A DNA stretch of 64,000 nucleotides from Streptomyces lydicus (GTDB lineage Bacteria > Actinomycetota > Actinomycetes > Streptomycetales > Streptomycetaceae). Each line of letters opens with the position of its first letter. The first letter of the stretch is position 1. The translations under genes were made by a program, and so were the position numbers. Under the pieces are notes generated by a model. It was not told the DNA's origin and ran no database searches. It worked only from the letters and a program-made list of their open reading frames with translations. The stretch covers positions 186,001-250,000 of the forward strand of contig NZ_JNZA01000014.1 in NCBI RefSeq assembly GCF_000717345.1, in the 5' to 3' direction. Of this stretch, positions 15,835 through 24,638 are shown piece after piece.

Positions 15835-16872
15835 TCAGCCGCCCCGCGGCAGCTGCAGCCGCCAGGCGCCCGCCTGCACGGTCCACGTACGGGTCCTGAC
15901 CGGGCCGCCGACCACCGCGTCCGCCCGGTAGTGGAAGTCCGCACCGGACACCGTCACCGCGTGTGCCCGGACCCGCACCGGCCGCGCCTCCCCGGCCCAG
16001 TGCACCACCACCTCGGCCAGCTCACCGCCGGCCCCGGCCCCGTCGATCCCGCCGGCCACCGGCCGCGCCCCGTCCGGCCCGTCCGCCCCCGCCCGGGCGG
16101 CCGGCACCACCGACACCCCGCGCACCGGCCGGTCCAGATCCGCCAGCAGCACCCCGTCCGCCTCGATCCGCAGCCGCTGGGCCGGCACCCGGGCCCGCCG
16201 CCCGGCCGCCGGCGCCAGCAGCGCCAGTGCCGTACGGGCGGTCCGGGCCGCCGGGCGCCACCACGGCCGGGCAGCGCCGGCCTCGCCCGCCGCGGCACCG
16301 CCCCAGACCTCCGTCGCGGCCCGCACCTCCACCGGGTCACGGGGCGCGGCCGGCCGCGGCACCTGCGGCCCGAGCAGGTGCCGTACCGCGTCGTGGCCGC
16401 CGGCCGCGCAGGGGATCCGCAGCCCGCCCAGCACGATGCCGTCGCTGTCGTCCCTGAGCAGGTCCATCGGCCGCTCGCCGCCGTCCAGGACGGTCCGCGC
16501 GGCGGTGACGGTGTCCGTGGGGACGCCCAGCGCACGGCTCAGCGCGACCGCGGCGGGCGCACCCACCGGGACCATCGAGACCGGCACCTCGGCCAGCTGC
16601 CGCTGCTTGTCCAGCAGGCTCACCACCCGCAGCAGCGCCCGGTCGTCACCGATCACCACCGGCCGCCGCTGCCCCCGTCGCGCCAGGATCCGGGCGAATT
16701 CCTCCGGCCCCTCCGGCAGGCAGATTTTCGCTCCCGCACCCGCACACAGGACATCCTTCGCGATGCGCACGGACTCGCCGTCCGTACTGCGGGCGACCGG
16801 GTCGATGACCACGAGCAGGGGGTGCCCCCGAACGGAGTCCACGGGAGAGTGCCCAGAAGGCTGCGCCGACAC
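15835..16872 (-). CDS. Diacylglycerol kinase-like protein with degenerate catalytic motif
   Basis: The 345-residue protein resembles the DAGK/YegS lipid kinase fold: an N-terminal beta-alpha domain that includes HPLLVVIDPVARS and PVVIGDDRALLRVV, then a beta-rich C-terminal domain. In active enzymes the second motif is GGDGT. Here it reads GDDRA, so ATP binding and catalysis are doubtful. Pro/Ala/Arg-rich insertions make the second half longer. The GTG start at 16872 has AGGAAGGA upstream. The gene is divergent from purA. I infer a non-catalytic or altered-specificity member. Confidence 0.65.
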   Translation of the reverse strand: MSAQPSGHSPVDSVRGHPLLVVIDPVARSTDGESVRIAKDVLCAGAGAKICLPEGPEEFARILARRGQRRPVVIGDDRALLRVVSLLDKQRQLAEVPVSMVPVGAPAAVALSRALGVPTDTVTAARTVLDGGERPMDLLRDDSDGIVLGGLRIPCAAGGHDAVRHLLGPQVPRPAAPRDPVEVRAATEVWGGAAAGEAGAARPWWRPAARTARTALALLAPAAGRRARVPAQRLRIEADGVLLADLDRPVRGVSVVPAARAGADGPDGARPVAGGIDGAGAGGELAEVVVHWAGEARPVRVRAHAVTVSGADFHYRADAVVGGPVRTRTWTVQAGAWRLQLPRGG

Positions 16873-16901
16873 CTCGGTCCTTCCTCAGGTAGCATCTCGG
16901 T

Positions 16902-16970
16902 GCAAGAGCCCCTTGCGCTATTGCGCCAGGGGCTTCGTCTATTCCGGGGCACCGGTCCAACGGCTCTTGC
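16902..16970 (+). promoter_or_regulatory. Competing inverted repeats upstream of purA
   Basis: Two overlapping pairings are possible. A tight hairpin spans 16907-16934 (AGCCCC...GCGC, loop TATT, one mismatch). Alternatively the 9-base GCAAGAGCC at 16902-16910 pairs with GGCTCTTGC at 16962-16970. The left arm is shared, so the two folds exclude each other. The element lies 79-147 nt before the purA start. No clear T-run follows the first hairpin. Confidence 0.4.
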
Positions 16971-17048
16971 GACGACGGACGCGTGAACACGCACGCAGGC
17001 GTCATCCACGCACGTTGGACATGCCCCGCCCGGAAGGGGTGTACGCCT

Positions 17049-18335
17049 GTGCCCGCACTTGTGCTGCTCGGTGCTCAGTGGGGTGATGAGGGCAAGGGAA
17101 AGGCCACCGACCTGCTCGGTGGGTCCGTTGACTATGTGGTGCGCTACCAGGGCGGCAACAACGCCGGCCACACGGTCGTCGTCGGCGATCAGAAGTACGC
17201 GCTGCACCTTCTCCCTTCCGGAATCCTCTCGCCGGGGTGCACCCCGGTCATCGGCAACGGTGTCGTCGTCGACCCGGCGGTCCTGCTCTCCGAGCTGAGC
17301 GGACTCAACGAGCGCGGCGTCGACACGTCCAAGCTGCTGCTCAGCGGCAACGCGCACCTGATCACGCCGTACAACATCACCATCGACAAGGTGACGGAAC
17401 GCTTCCTCGGCAAGCGGAAGATCGGCACCACCGGCCGCGGCATCGGCCCGACCTACGCCGACAAGATCAACCGCACCGGCATCCGGGTGCAGGACCTCTA
17501 CGACGAGTCGATCCTCACCCAGAAGGTCGAGGCGGCCCTCGACGTCAAGAACCAGCTGCTGACCAAGCTCTACAACCGCCGCGCCATCGAGGCCGGCCAG
17601 GTCGTCGAGGAGCTGCTGGGCTACGCCGACCAGATCAAGGGCTACGTCGCCGACACCACCCTGATCCTGAACAAGGCCCTCGACGACGAGAAGGTCGTCC
17701 TCTTCGAGGGCGGCCAGGGCACGCTGCTGGACATCGACCACGGCACGTACCCCTTCGTGACGTCGTCGAACCCGACCGCGGGCGGCGCCTGCACCGGTGC
17801 GGGCGTCGGACCCACGAAGATCAACCGCGTCATCGGCATCCTCAAGGCGTACACGACGCGCGTCGGCGCCGGCCCGTTCCCGACCGAGCTGTTCGACGAG
17901 GACGGCGAGGCACTCCGCCGGATCGGCGGGGAGCGCGGCGTCACCACCGGCCGCGACCGCCGCTGCGGCTGGTTCGACGCGGTCATCGCCCGCTACGCCA
18001 CCCGCGTCAACGGCCTGACCGACTTCTTCCTCACCAAGCTGGACGTGCTGACCGGCTGGGAGCAGATCCCGGTCTGCGTCGCGTACGAGATCGACGGCAA
18101 GCGCGTCGAGGAACTCCCGTACAGCCAGAGCGACTTCCACCACGCGAAGCCGATCTACGAGACGCTGCCCGGCTGGTCCGAGGACATCACCAAGGCGAAG
18201 TCGTTCTCCGACCTGCCGAAGAACGCCCAGGCGTACGTCAAGGCGCTGGAGGAGATGTCCGGCGCCCCGATCTCCGCCATCGGCGTCGGCCCCGGCCGCG
18301 ACGAGACCATCGAGATCAACTCGTTCCTCTCGTAG
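17049..18335 (+). CDS. purA: Adenylosuccinate synthetase
   Basis: The 428-residue enzyme joins IMP and aspartate with GTP hydrolysis to give adenylosuccinate, the first committed step to AMP. The N-terminus carries the GTP loop QWGDEGKGK (residues 10-18) with catalytic Asp13, and GNNAGHT with catalytic His41. The IMP-binding segment [13 protein letters not shown] and the C-terminal GTP site ([11 protein letters not shown]) are intact. The GTG at 17049 is used because GGAAGGGG lies about 9 nt upstream; 22 in-frame upstream codons lack the conserved sequence. It is transcribed alone, with a structured leader and a strong terminator. Confidence 0.97.
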   Translation: MPALVLLGAQWGDEGKGKATDLLGGSVDYVVRYQGGNNAGHTVVVGDQKYALHLLPSGILSPGCTPVIGNGVVVDPAVLLSELSGLNERGVDTSKLLLSGNAHLITPYNITIDKVTERFLGKRKIGTTGRGIGPTYADKINRTGIRVQDLYDESILTQKVEAALDVKNQLLTKLYNRRAIEAGQVVEELLGYADQIKGYVADTTLILNKALDDEKVVLFEGGQGTLLDIDHGTYPFVTSSNPTAGGACTGAGVGPTKINRVIGILKAYTTRVGAGPFPTELFDEDGEALRRIGGERGVTTGRDRRCGWFDAVIARYATRVNGLTDFFLTKLDVLTGWEQIPVCVAYEIDGKRVEELPYSQSDFHHAKPIYETLPGWSEDITKAKSFSDLPKNAQAYVKALEEMSGAPISAIGVGPGRDETIEINSFLS

Positions 18336-18350
18336 GCCCGTCTCACCCCA

Positions 18351-18391
18351 GGGGCCCGCGCACCGTCGGCAACGACGGCGCGCGGGCCCTT
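18351..18391 (+). terminator. Terminator after purA
   Basis: A long GC hairpin (10 bp plus a 6-bp continuation after an unpaired A, GCAA loop) starts 16 nt after the purA stop. Confidence 0.7.
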
Positions 18392-18497
18392 GCGCATGCC
18401 TGCTGTGCGCTGTGCTCGAACGAGTGATCCGATGCGGAACAGCCCCTGGCCCGTCCGGGTCCGGCAACACTGGCCTTCCTCTCGAAAGGAGTGCAGC

Positions 18498-19082
18498 ATG
18501 ACGGTTATGGCCGAGCGCACGTCTCACATGCTGGTGGAGGACTTCGAGCAGATCGCCTCCGCCGCACCCGAGACCGTCACGTTGGAGTTCATCGACGGAC
18601 GGATCGAGGAGAAGCGGGTGCCGGACGGGGATCACGGGACGATCGTCATGTGGCTGATCAGGCAGTGCATGCAGGGCCGCCCGGAGCTCGACCTTGACCC
18701 GACCCAAGGGCTGAAGGTCGGTCGGTACCGCAAAGGACGGGCCCGTCCGGACGGCTCGCTCGCACCCGTCGCGCACTTCGCCGGACAGGGTGAGTGGGCC
18801 GATCCCGAGGGCGTCCTGATGACCGTCGAGGTCACCTCGTACGACGGGGACACCGAACGCCGCGACCGGCAGGAGAAGCCGGCCGCCTACGCCGCCGCCG
18901 GCATTCCCGTCCACCTCCTCGTGGACCGCGACCGCTGCGAACTCGTCGTCCACACCAGCCCCGCCCCGGAGCGGGGCTGCTACCTCGATGTGCACCGGGC
19001 CCCGTTCGGCGAGCAGGTCACCCTCCCCGATCCGGTCGGTCTCACCCTCGACACGGAGATCCTCAAGAACTACGTGCGCTGA
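18498..19082 (+). CDS. Uma2-family (DUF820) restriction endonuclease-fold protein
   Basis: The 194-residue protein has the PD-(D/E)xK arrangement of the Uma2 family. An early strand-turn (LEFIDGRIEEKRVPDGDHG) precedes the core RPDGSLAP. The motif LMTVEVTSYDGDTERRDRQEKPAAYAAAGIPVHLLVDR supplies the acidic E-x-V and the K of the active site. The motifs look intact, so nuclease activity is possible. The family is highly amplified in Streptomyces and its biological role is unsettled. GAAAGGAG ends 6-7 nt before the ATG at 18498. It stands alone after purA and is convergent with the kinase gene. Confidence 0.85.
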   Translation: MTVMAERTSHMLVEDFEQIASAAPETVTLEFIDGRIEEKRVPDGDHGTIVMWLIRQCMQGRPELDLDPTQGLKVGRYRKGRARPDGSLAPVAHFAGQGEWADPEGVLMTVEVTSYDGDTERRDRQEKPAAYAAAGIPVHLLVDRDRCELVVHTSPAPERGCYLDVHRAPFGEQVTLPDPVGLTLDTEILKNYVR

Positions 19083-19153
19083 CCGTCACCACGGAAAAGC
19101 GTTCGCCCGGGACGGCCCCCGCCCCGGCCCCCCGCCCCGGCCGCCGCCCGGGC

Positions 19154-20980
19154 TCAGCCCGCCCTCTCGTACGACAGGGCCTTGCCGTCGTCGAAGGTGC
19201 GGCGCAGTTTGCCGCCCACCATGTCCAGGGTGCTCGACTCGCCGCGGCTGCAGCTGTCGTTCGGGCCGGAGACGACGGTGGACGGGCCGAGCCGGACCGG
19301 GGGACCCGCACTGGCCAGGGTGGCCGCGAACTCGCAGCGGTAGTTGGCGCCGGTGGCCGTCATCGTCAGCACGGTGGCGCCCGGCTTGCCCTGGACGAGG
19401 GTGAAGCGCCGGACGTCGACGCCGGAGTCGCCGACCGTGGCCTCCCAGGTGCCCAGGTAGTCCGCGGGGATCCCGCCGGTCGCCGCGGACTGCGCCGACG
19501 TCCGCCCGTTCGCGTCGCCGCGGCCGTCCTCCGCCCGCACGCCGTCGTCCCGGTCCGTCAGCATGCTGTACGCGGTGGCCGCGCCGGCCCCGGCGAGCGC
19601 GAGGGCGACGACGGCGAGCAGCGCGGTGCCGATGCCCCGCCGGCGCGGGCCGGGGGCGACCGGGGCCGGCGCGGGGTGGGCGTGCTGCGCCTGCGCCGGG
19701 TGGGGCGCGTACGACGTCGGGCCGTGCGGCAGCGCACCGTACGGGCTGTGCGGCAGCGCACCGTACGGGCTGTGCGGTACCGGGGACGGCGGCGGGGTGC
19801 GGCCGGGTACGGGGGTCGGCGAGACGGTGGTGGGGAGGGCGTGGATGCCGGGCGCGTCCGCGGCCCGCACCGGACCGGCCGGACCGACCGGATCCGCCCC
19901 GCTCACCGGGTCGGCCCCGCTCGCCGGAGCCGCCCCGGTTGCCGGAGGTGCCGCGTCCGCCGGTCCGGGCCCGCTCTGCCGTCCCTCCTCCGCCCGCGCG
20001 AGCTCCGCTTGCGGGTTCTCCGCCTCCAGCAGCTCCACGGCGTGCCGCCCCAGCCGCGCGATCAACGCCCCCGGCAGCCACGGCTCGTCGTCCGCGCCCG
20101 GTCCCGCGTCGACGCCGTCCTCCGCCAGTGCCACCAGGTGTTCCGGGGTGGGCCGCTGTGCGGGGTCCTTCGCCAGGCAGGCGGAGATCAGCCCCCGCAG
20201 CCCCTCCGGCACCCCGGTCAGATCGGGCTCCTCCTCGGCTACGCGGAACATCAGCGCGTGCGCCGCGCTCTCCGCCGTCCCGAACGGCTGCCGCCCGGTT
20301 GCCGCGTAGGCCAGCACCGAGCCGAGGGAGAAGACGTCGCAGGCCGGGCCGAGCGGTTCACCGCGCACCTGCTCGGGCGACATGAAGCCGGGCGAACCGA
20401 CCGCCGCGCCGGTACGCGTCACACCGTTGCCGGCGACGCCCTCCAGCGCCCGCGCGATGCCGAAGTCGATGACCCGGGGACCGTCGATGGTGACCAGCAC
20501 GTTCGACGGTTTGAGGTCGCGGTGGATGATCCCGGCGGCGTGGATCGACCTCAGCGCACGGGCCAGCCCGGCCGCCAGGATCCGCACCGTACGCTCCGGC
20601 AGCGGGGGGCCGCCGCCGACGACCTGCTGCAGCGACGGGCCGGCGATGTAGCCCGTGGCGAGCCACGGCGTCTCGGCCTCGGTGTCGGCGTCCAGCACCG
20701 GCGCCGTCCACTCCCCGCCGACCTGCTGCGCGGCCCGCACCTCGCGCCGGAAGCGCGCCCGGAACTCCTCCTCGTCGGCCAGTTCCGCGCGCACCAGCTT
20801 GACCGCGACCGTACGGCCACGATCGGAACGGGCCAGGAACACCCGTCCCATCCCGCCCTCGCCGAGTCGCCCGATCAGGCGGTACGCGCCGATCCGCCGC
20901 GGATCCCGCGGCCCCAGAGGCGCCAGCCCACCCGGCCGTCCCCCACGCCCCTGCTGTCCCGCATGTCTTGGCTCTTCCAC
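19154..20980 (-). CDS. Membrane-anchored Ser/Thr protein kinase (PknB/Hanks type)
   Basis: The protein has 608 residues. The kinase domain (about 33-290) has the glycine loop GEGGMG (40-45), Lys61 in VAVKLV, catalytic HRDLKPSNV, DFGIA and the APE-like MSPEQVRG. A Pro/Ala-rich juxtamembrane region (about 320-450) contains a tandem PHSPYGAL repeat encoded by a 24-bp direct duplication. One transmembrane helix follows (about 460-480), and the roughly 125-residue outer part has two Cys that could bond. The extracytoplasmic part is not PASTA and may be a small sensor or binding domain. The GTG start at 20980 follows GGAAGGG. Substrates are unknown. Confidence 0.9.
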   Translation of the reverse strand: MEEPRHAGQQGRGGRPGGLAPLGPRDPRRIGAYRLIGRLGEGGMGRVFLARSDRGRTVAVKLVRAELADEEEFRARFRREVRAAQQVGGEWTAPVLDADTEAETPWLATGYIAGPSLQQVVGGGPPLPERTVRILAAGLARALRSIHAAGIIHRDLKPSNVLVTIDGPRVIDFGIARALEGVAGNGVTRTGAAVGSPGFMSPEQVRGEPLGPACDVFSLGSVLAYAATGRQPFGTAESAAHALMFRVAEEEPDLTGVPEGLRGLISACLAKDPAQRPTPEHLVALAEDGVDAGPGADDEPWLPGALIARLGRHAVELLEAENPQAELARAEEGRQSGPGPADAAPPATGAAPASGADPVSGADPVGPAGPVRAADAPGIHALPTTVSPTPVPGRTPPPSPVPHSPYGALPHSPYGALPHGPTSYAPHPAQAQHAHPAPAPVAPGPRRRGIGTALLAVVALALAGAGAATAYSMLTDRDDGVRAEDGRGDANGRTSAQSAATGGIPADYLGTWEATVGDSGVDVRRFTLVQGKPGATVLTMTATGANYRCEFAATLASAGPPVRLGPSTVVSGPNDSCSRGESSTLDMVGGKLRRTFDDGKALSYERAG

Positions 20981-21199
20981 GATCCGTCGCCCTTCCCCCC
21001 GAATGCGTCCTGCGGGCGGCGAGGAGACCCGGACGCCGTACACCCATCTGCCCGCGGTCCCTCTTCCGCGGTGAGGATACCGAGGGCAGCCCGGCCACCG
21101 GCAGGCGGCGCGGTGGCCCGGCGGGGTGCCGAACCGGCCGTTCCAACTGGCCGGGGATGGCCGGGACATGACGGTGATGGAGGTTTTCTTCCGCGTCCC

Positions 21200-21225
21200 G
21201 GAACTTTCCGCGTCCGGTGTGCGTA
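21200..21225 (+). promoter_or_regulatory. ECF-sigma-like promoter before the VTC gene
   Basis: GGAAC (21200-21204) and CGTA (21222-21225) are separated by 17 bp, the layout of ECF sigma factor promoters. It lies in the 331-bp divergent gap between the kinase gene and the VTC gene, where I see no other feature. Confidence 0.3.
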
Positions 21226-21311
21226 GAACGCGTACCGCGCCGTATCCCCACGGCGCGGCGCACTTCCCGGTCCCGCACGCTCCCGTCCCCGTCGCCTGCC
21301 AAGGAGACCGT

Positions 21312-22226
21312 GTGATCCCCGCCGTACGTGCCCTTGCCCGCGCCGCCATGGCGGCCCGCCCCGTACCGCTCGCCGGGCTCCAGGCGCGGGCCGAGCTGCC
21401 CGTCCGCGTCGACCGCGGGTATCTGGTTCCGGCCGAGGTCTTCGCCCTGTTCGCCGCGGAACTCACCGACCGCCGCGCCGCCGGCGGCCCGTTCGACGCG
21501 CTGTGCGTCAACGGGCGCCGCTGGTTCCGCTCCCGCTCCGTCTACTACGACACCCCCGACCTGCGGTCCTTCCACGGCCATCGGCGCGGTGCCGGGCCGC
21601 GGTACACGATCCGCGAGCGGCTCTACGAGGACACCGGGGAGCGGCAGTTCGAGGTCGAGCTGCCGGGGCGGCACGGCGGGACCGTCAAGCACCGGCAGCC
21701 GCTGCTGCCGGGCGACCCGGCCCTCGGCGCCGGCCCGCGCGACTTCCTCGCCGCCGTACTCGCCCGCGCCTACGGCCTCGCCGCCCCCGCCGACCTGCAC
21801 CGCTCCCTGGAGACCGACCACCTCCGGGCCACCTTCGTCACGGCCGGGCAGCGCGTCACCTGCGACGCGGCACTGCTGTGCCGGGACCCGGCGACCGGCC
21901 GCACGTTACGGACCGACGGCGGGCTCGTCCTCGTCCGCACCAGGACCGCCGGCGGCCCCGCCCGGGCGGACCACGTGCTGCACGGCCACGGCATACGGCC
22001 CGGTGCCTTCACCCCGTACGCCGGCGGCCTCGGCGCACTCCACCCGGAACTGGCCGCCGGACGGTGGGCGCGGGAGCTGCGCAAAACGTTCCCGGCGGCG
22101 CGCCCCCGGGCGGCCCACGCCGGCGGCACCCCTGCGGACGGTCCCGGAGGCGGCCGGAAGCCACCGCGGGACGGCGGCCCCGCGGCCACCCCGGTCAGCG
22201 GCCCTGGAGGTTCCTCCAGTCCGTAG
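21312..22226 (+). CDS. VTC-domain protein (polyphosphate polymerase-like), contains a TTA codon
   Basis: The 304-residue protein matches the VTC domain of the CYTH/triphosphate-tunnel superfamily. It has an N-terminal strand with RVDRGYLVPAEVF, then the tunnel strands RSRSVYYDTPDLRSFHGH, GPRYTIRERLY, FEVELPGRHGGTVKHRQPL and a later ATFVTAGQRVTCD, with alternating Arg/Lys/Glu that would line the tunnel. Yeast Vtc4 makes polyphosphate, and bacterial members often sit with CotH and DUF4956 genes, which are absent here. The tail after residue 260 is disordered, rich in Gly/Pro. AAGGAG lies 5 nt before the GTG at 21312. A TTA leucine codon is at 21906-21908, so translation should need the bldA tRNA. 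Confidence 0.8.
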   Translation: MIPAVRALARAAMAARPVPLAGLQARAELPVRVDRGYLVPAEVFALFAAELTDRRAAGGPFDALCVNGRRWFRSRSVYYDTPDLRSFHGHRRGAGPRYTIRERLYEDTGERQFEVELPGRHGGTVKHRQPLLPGDPALGAGPRDFLAAVLARAYGLAAPADLHRSLETDHLRATFVTAGQRVTCDAALLCRDPATGRTLRTDGGLVLVRTRTAGGPARADHVLHGHGIRPGAFTPYAGGLGALHPELAAGRWARELRKTFPAARPRAAHAGGTPADGPGGGRKPPRDGGPAATPVSGPGGSSSP

Positions 22227-22360
22227 ACACTCTGTCCGTGCGCGTGGTGAGGGCCATACAGACTGTCGGTACCGGCCGGAGCGCCGTGATCCCTAGGCTG
22301 AGGGCGTTCGCCGCGCCCATCCCCCGGCGGACCCGAGCGACCCGATCCGAGGTACTGACC

Positions 22361-23749
22361 GTGACCACGACGCATCCCGCTGCCTCCGCCGCCGCTGCGG
22401 CTGCCGGTGGCCCTGCCGCCGGCGCCGCCGTGAAGGCCGCCGACCGCGCCCACGTCTTCCACTCCTGGTCCGCGCAGGGCCTCATCGACCCGCTGCCGAT
22501 CGCCGGCGCCGAGGGCTCGTACTTCTGGGACTACGACGGCAACCGCTACCTCGACTTCTCCTCCCAGCTGGTCAACACCAACATCGGGCACCAGCACCCC
22601 AAGGTCGTCGCCGCGATCCAGGAGCAGGCCGCGAAGCTGTGCACGCTCGCCCCGGGCTTCGCCGTGGACGTACGGTCCGAGGCCGCCCGGCTGATCGCCG
22701 AGCGCACCCCCGGTGACCTCGACAAGATCTTCTTCACCAACGGCGGCGCGGAGGCCGTGGAGAACGCGGTCCGCATGGCCCGGCTGCACACCGGCCGCGC
22801 CAAGGTGCTGTCCGCCTACCGCTCGTACCACGGCGCCACCGCCGCCGCGATCAACCTGACCGGCGACCCGCGCCGCTGGCCCTCCGACACCGCCTCCGCG
22901 GGCGTCGTCCACTTCTGGGGCCCGTTCCTCTACCGCTCGCCGTTCCACGCCGAGAACGAGGCGCAGGAGTGCGAGCGCGCGCTCGCGCACCTGGAGCAGA
23001 CGATCGCCTTCGAGGGCCCGCAGTCGATCGCGGCGATCATCCTGGAGACCGTCCCCGGCACCGCCGGGATCATGGTTCCGCCGCCCGGCTACCTCGCCGG
23101 CGTCCGCGAGATCTGCGACCGCCACGGCATCGTCTTCATCCTCGACGAGGTGATGGCGGGCTTCGGCCGCACCGGCGCGTGGTTCGCCGCCGACCACTTC
23201 GGCGTCACCCCCGACCTGCTGACCTTCGCCAAGGGCGTCAACTCCGGCTACGTCCCGCTGGGCGGCGTGGCGATCAGCGCCGAGATCGCCGCCACCTTCG
23301 ACACCCGCCCCTACCCGGGCGGTCTGACGTACTCCGGGCACCCGCTGGCCTGCGCCTCCGCCGTCGCGACCCTTGAGGCGATGGCCGAGGAGCGGATCGT
23401 GGAGAACGCCGCGGAGATCGGCGAGCAGGTCATCGGGCCGGCCCTGCGCGAGATCGCCGAGCGGCACCCGTCCGTCGGCGAGGTCCGCGGCCTGGGCGTC
23501 TTCTGGGCCCTGGACCTGGTCCGCAACAAGGAGACCCGCGAGCCGCTGGTGCCGTACAACGCGTCGGGCGCCGCCAATGCCCCGATGGCGGAGTTCGCCG
23601 CGGCCTGCAAGCGCGGCGGGCTGTGGCCGTTCGTGAACATGAACCGTACGCACGTCGTCCCGGCCTGCACCGTCACCGAGGCCGAGGCCAAGGAGGGCCT
23701 GGCCGCCCTCGACGAGGCCCTCACGGCGGCGGACGCGCACACCGTCTGA
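22361..23749 (+). CDS. Class III PLP-dependent aminotransferase (aspartate aminotransferase family)
   Basis: The 462-residue fold-type I enzyme has a Pro/Ala-rich first 25 residues, then HVFHSWSAQGLIDPLPIAGAEGSYFWDYDGNRYLDF, the cofactor-binding FFTNGGAEAVENAVRMAR and SYHGAT, ILDEVMAGFGRTG with the PLP-contacting Asp, and the Schiff-base Lys in LLTFAKGVNSGYVPLGG. The family transfers amino groups from omega-amino compounds (for example taurine, beta-alanine, GABA or diamines) to pyruvate or 2-oxoglutarate. The exact donor cannot be read from sequence. The GntR gene just downstream on the same strand suggests a catabolic pair. A TAGGCT box at 22294-22299 could give a leader of about 55 nt. Confidence 0.88.
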   Translation: MTTTHPAASAAAAAAGGPAAGAAVKAADRAHVFHSWSAQGLIDPLPIAGAEGSYFWDYDGNRYLDFSSQLVNTNIGHQHPKVVAAIQEQAAKLCTLAPGFAVDVRSEAARLIAERTPGDLDKIFFTNGGAEAVENAVRMARLHTGRAKVLSAYRSYHGATAAAINLTGDPRRWPSDTASAGVVHFWGPFLYRSPFHAENEAQECERALAHLEQTIAFEGPQSIAAIILETVPGTAGIMVPPPGYLAGVREICDRHGIVFILDEVMAGFGRTGAWFAADHFGVTPDLLTFAKGVNSGYVPLGGVAISAEIAATFDTRPYPGGLTYSGHPLACASAVATLEAMAEERIVENAAEIGEQVIGPALREIAERHPSVGEVRGLGVFWALDLVRNKETREPLVPYNASGAANAPMAEFAAACKRGGLWPFVNMNRTHVVPACTVTEAEAKEGLAALDEALTAADAHTV

Positions 23750-23847
23750 GCAGGCCGCCCCCGGGCGGCCCGCCGCGGCCCTCGCCTATCGTGGGCGGGG
23801 GCCGCTCCCACCCGCGCGGTCAACGGACGTCGAAGGAGACGCACACG

Positions 23848-24516
23848 ATGGCCGCCGGCGGAGACAGTTCAGTCATACGTCGCAGCACCCTGCGCCAGCA
23901 GATCGCCGACGCCCTGCGCGACGAGGTCCTGGCGGGCCGGCTGCCGTCCGGCCACCCGTTCACCGTCAAGGAGATTGCCGAGCAGTACGGCGTCTCCGCG
24001 ACCCCGGTGCGCGAGGCGCTGCTCGACCTGTGCGCCCAGGGCCTGCTCGACGTCGAACAGCACCGCGGCTTCAAGGTGCACGCCTTCACCGCCGACGACT
24101 TCCGCGCCATGGTCGAGGCCCGCACCCTGATCATCGAGGGGATCTTCCGCAGCGGCGCCGGGCCGGCGCTGCGCGCCACCCCCGCCGAGGTGCTGATCTC
24201 CATCCGGCGCCGCGCCGACGAGGCCGAGCGGGCCGCGCGGGCCGGCGACCTGGACGTCCTGATCGGCTACGACCTGCGGTTCTGGCGCGAACTCAGCAGC
24301 ATCGTGAACAACGCCTACATCAGCGACTTCCTGGACCGCATCCGCGTGCAGACCTGGATGTTCGCGGTTCCGCTGCTGCGCCGGGTCCCCGATCTGCGGG
24401 GCCACCTGTGGCAGGACCACTGCGCGCTGGCCGACGCGCTGATCCGCCACGACCTGCCCGCCGCCCAGCATCTGATCGCCGAGTACAACGAGCACTCGCT
24501 CGCTCTCATCGGGTAA
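23848..24516 (+). CDS. GntR-family transcriptional regulator (FCD/FadR type)
   Basis: The 222-residue protein has an N-terminal winged helix with LRQQIADALRDEVLAGRLPSGHPFTVKEIAEQYGVSATPVREALLDL (split here between the two GntR helices) and a helical FCD-like C-terminal domain. That domain has an Asp/His pattern (residues about 130-215) usual for metal and small-acid ligands. AAGGAG lies 9 nt before the ATG at 23848. Its position after the aminotransferase suggests control of that gene by its substrate or product, which is inference. Confidence 0.9.
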   Translation: MAAGGDSSVIRRSTLRQQIADALRDEVLAGRLPSGHPFTVKEIAEQYGVSATPVREALLDLCAQGLLDVEQHRGFKVHAFTADDFRAMVEARTLIIEGIFRSGAGPALRATPAEVLISIRRRADEAERAARAGDLDVLIGYDLRFWRELSSIVNNAYISDFLDRIRVQTWMFAVPLLRRVPDLRGHLWQDHCALADALIRHDLPAAQHLIAEYNEHSLALIG

Positions 24517-24638
24517 CGCCCGCTCTCGTCGGATGGCGCGGCGGGCACTACGCTGTCCCGACTCGGCCGTAACGGTCCGATCCCGTAAGCGTTCGTGCGC
24601 CGGTGTCCCCGTCCCCGACCGGAAGCGAGTTCTCACCC

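Noticed and set aside
18498..19082. Uma2-type gene as an IS-linked transposition relic
   Set aside because: No inverted repeats or transposase are nearby and the protein is full length with intact motifs.
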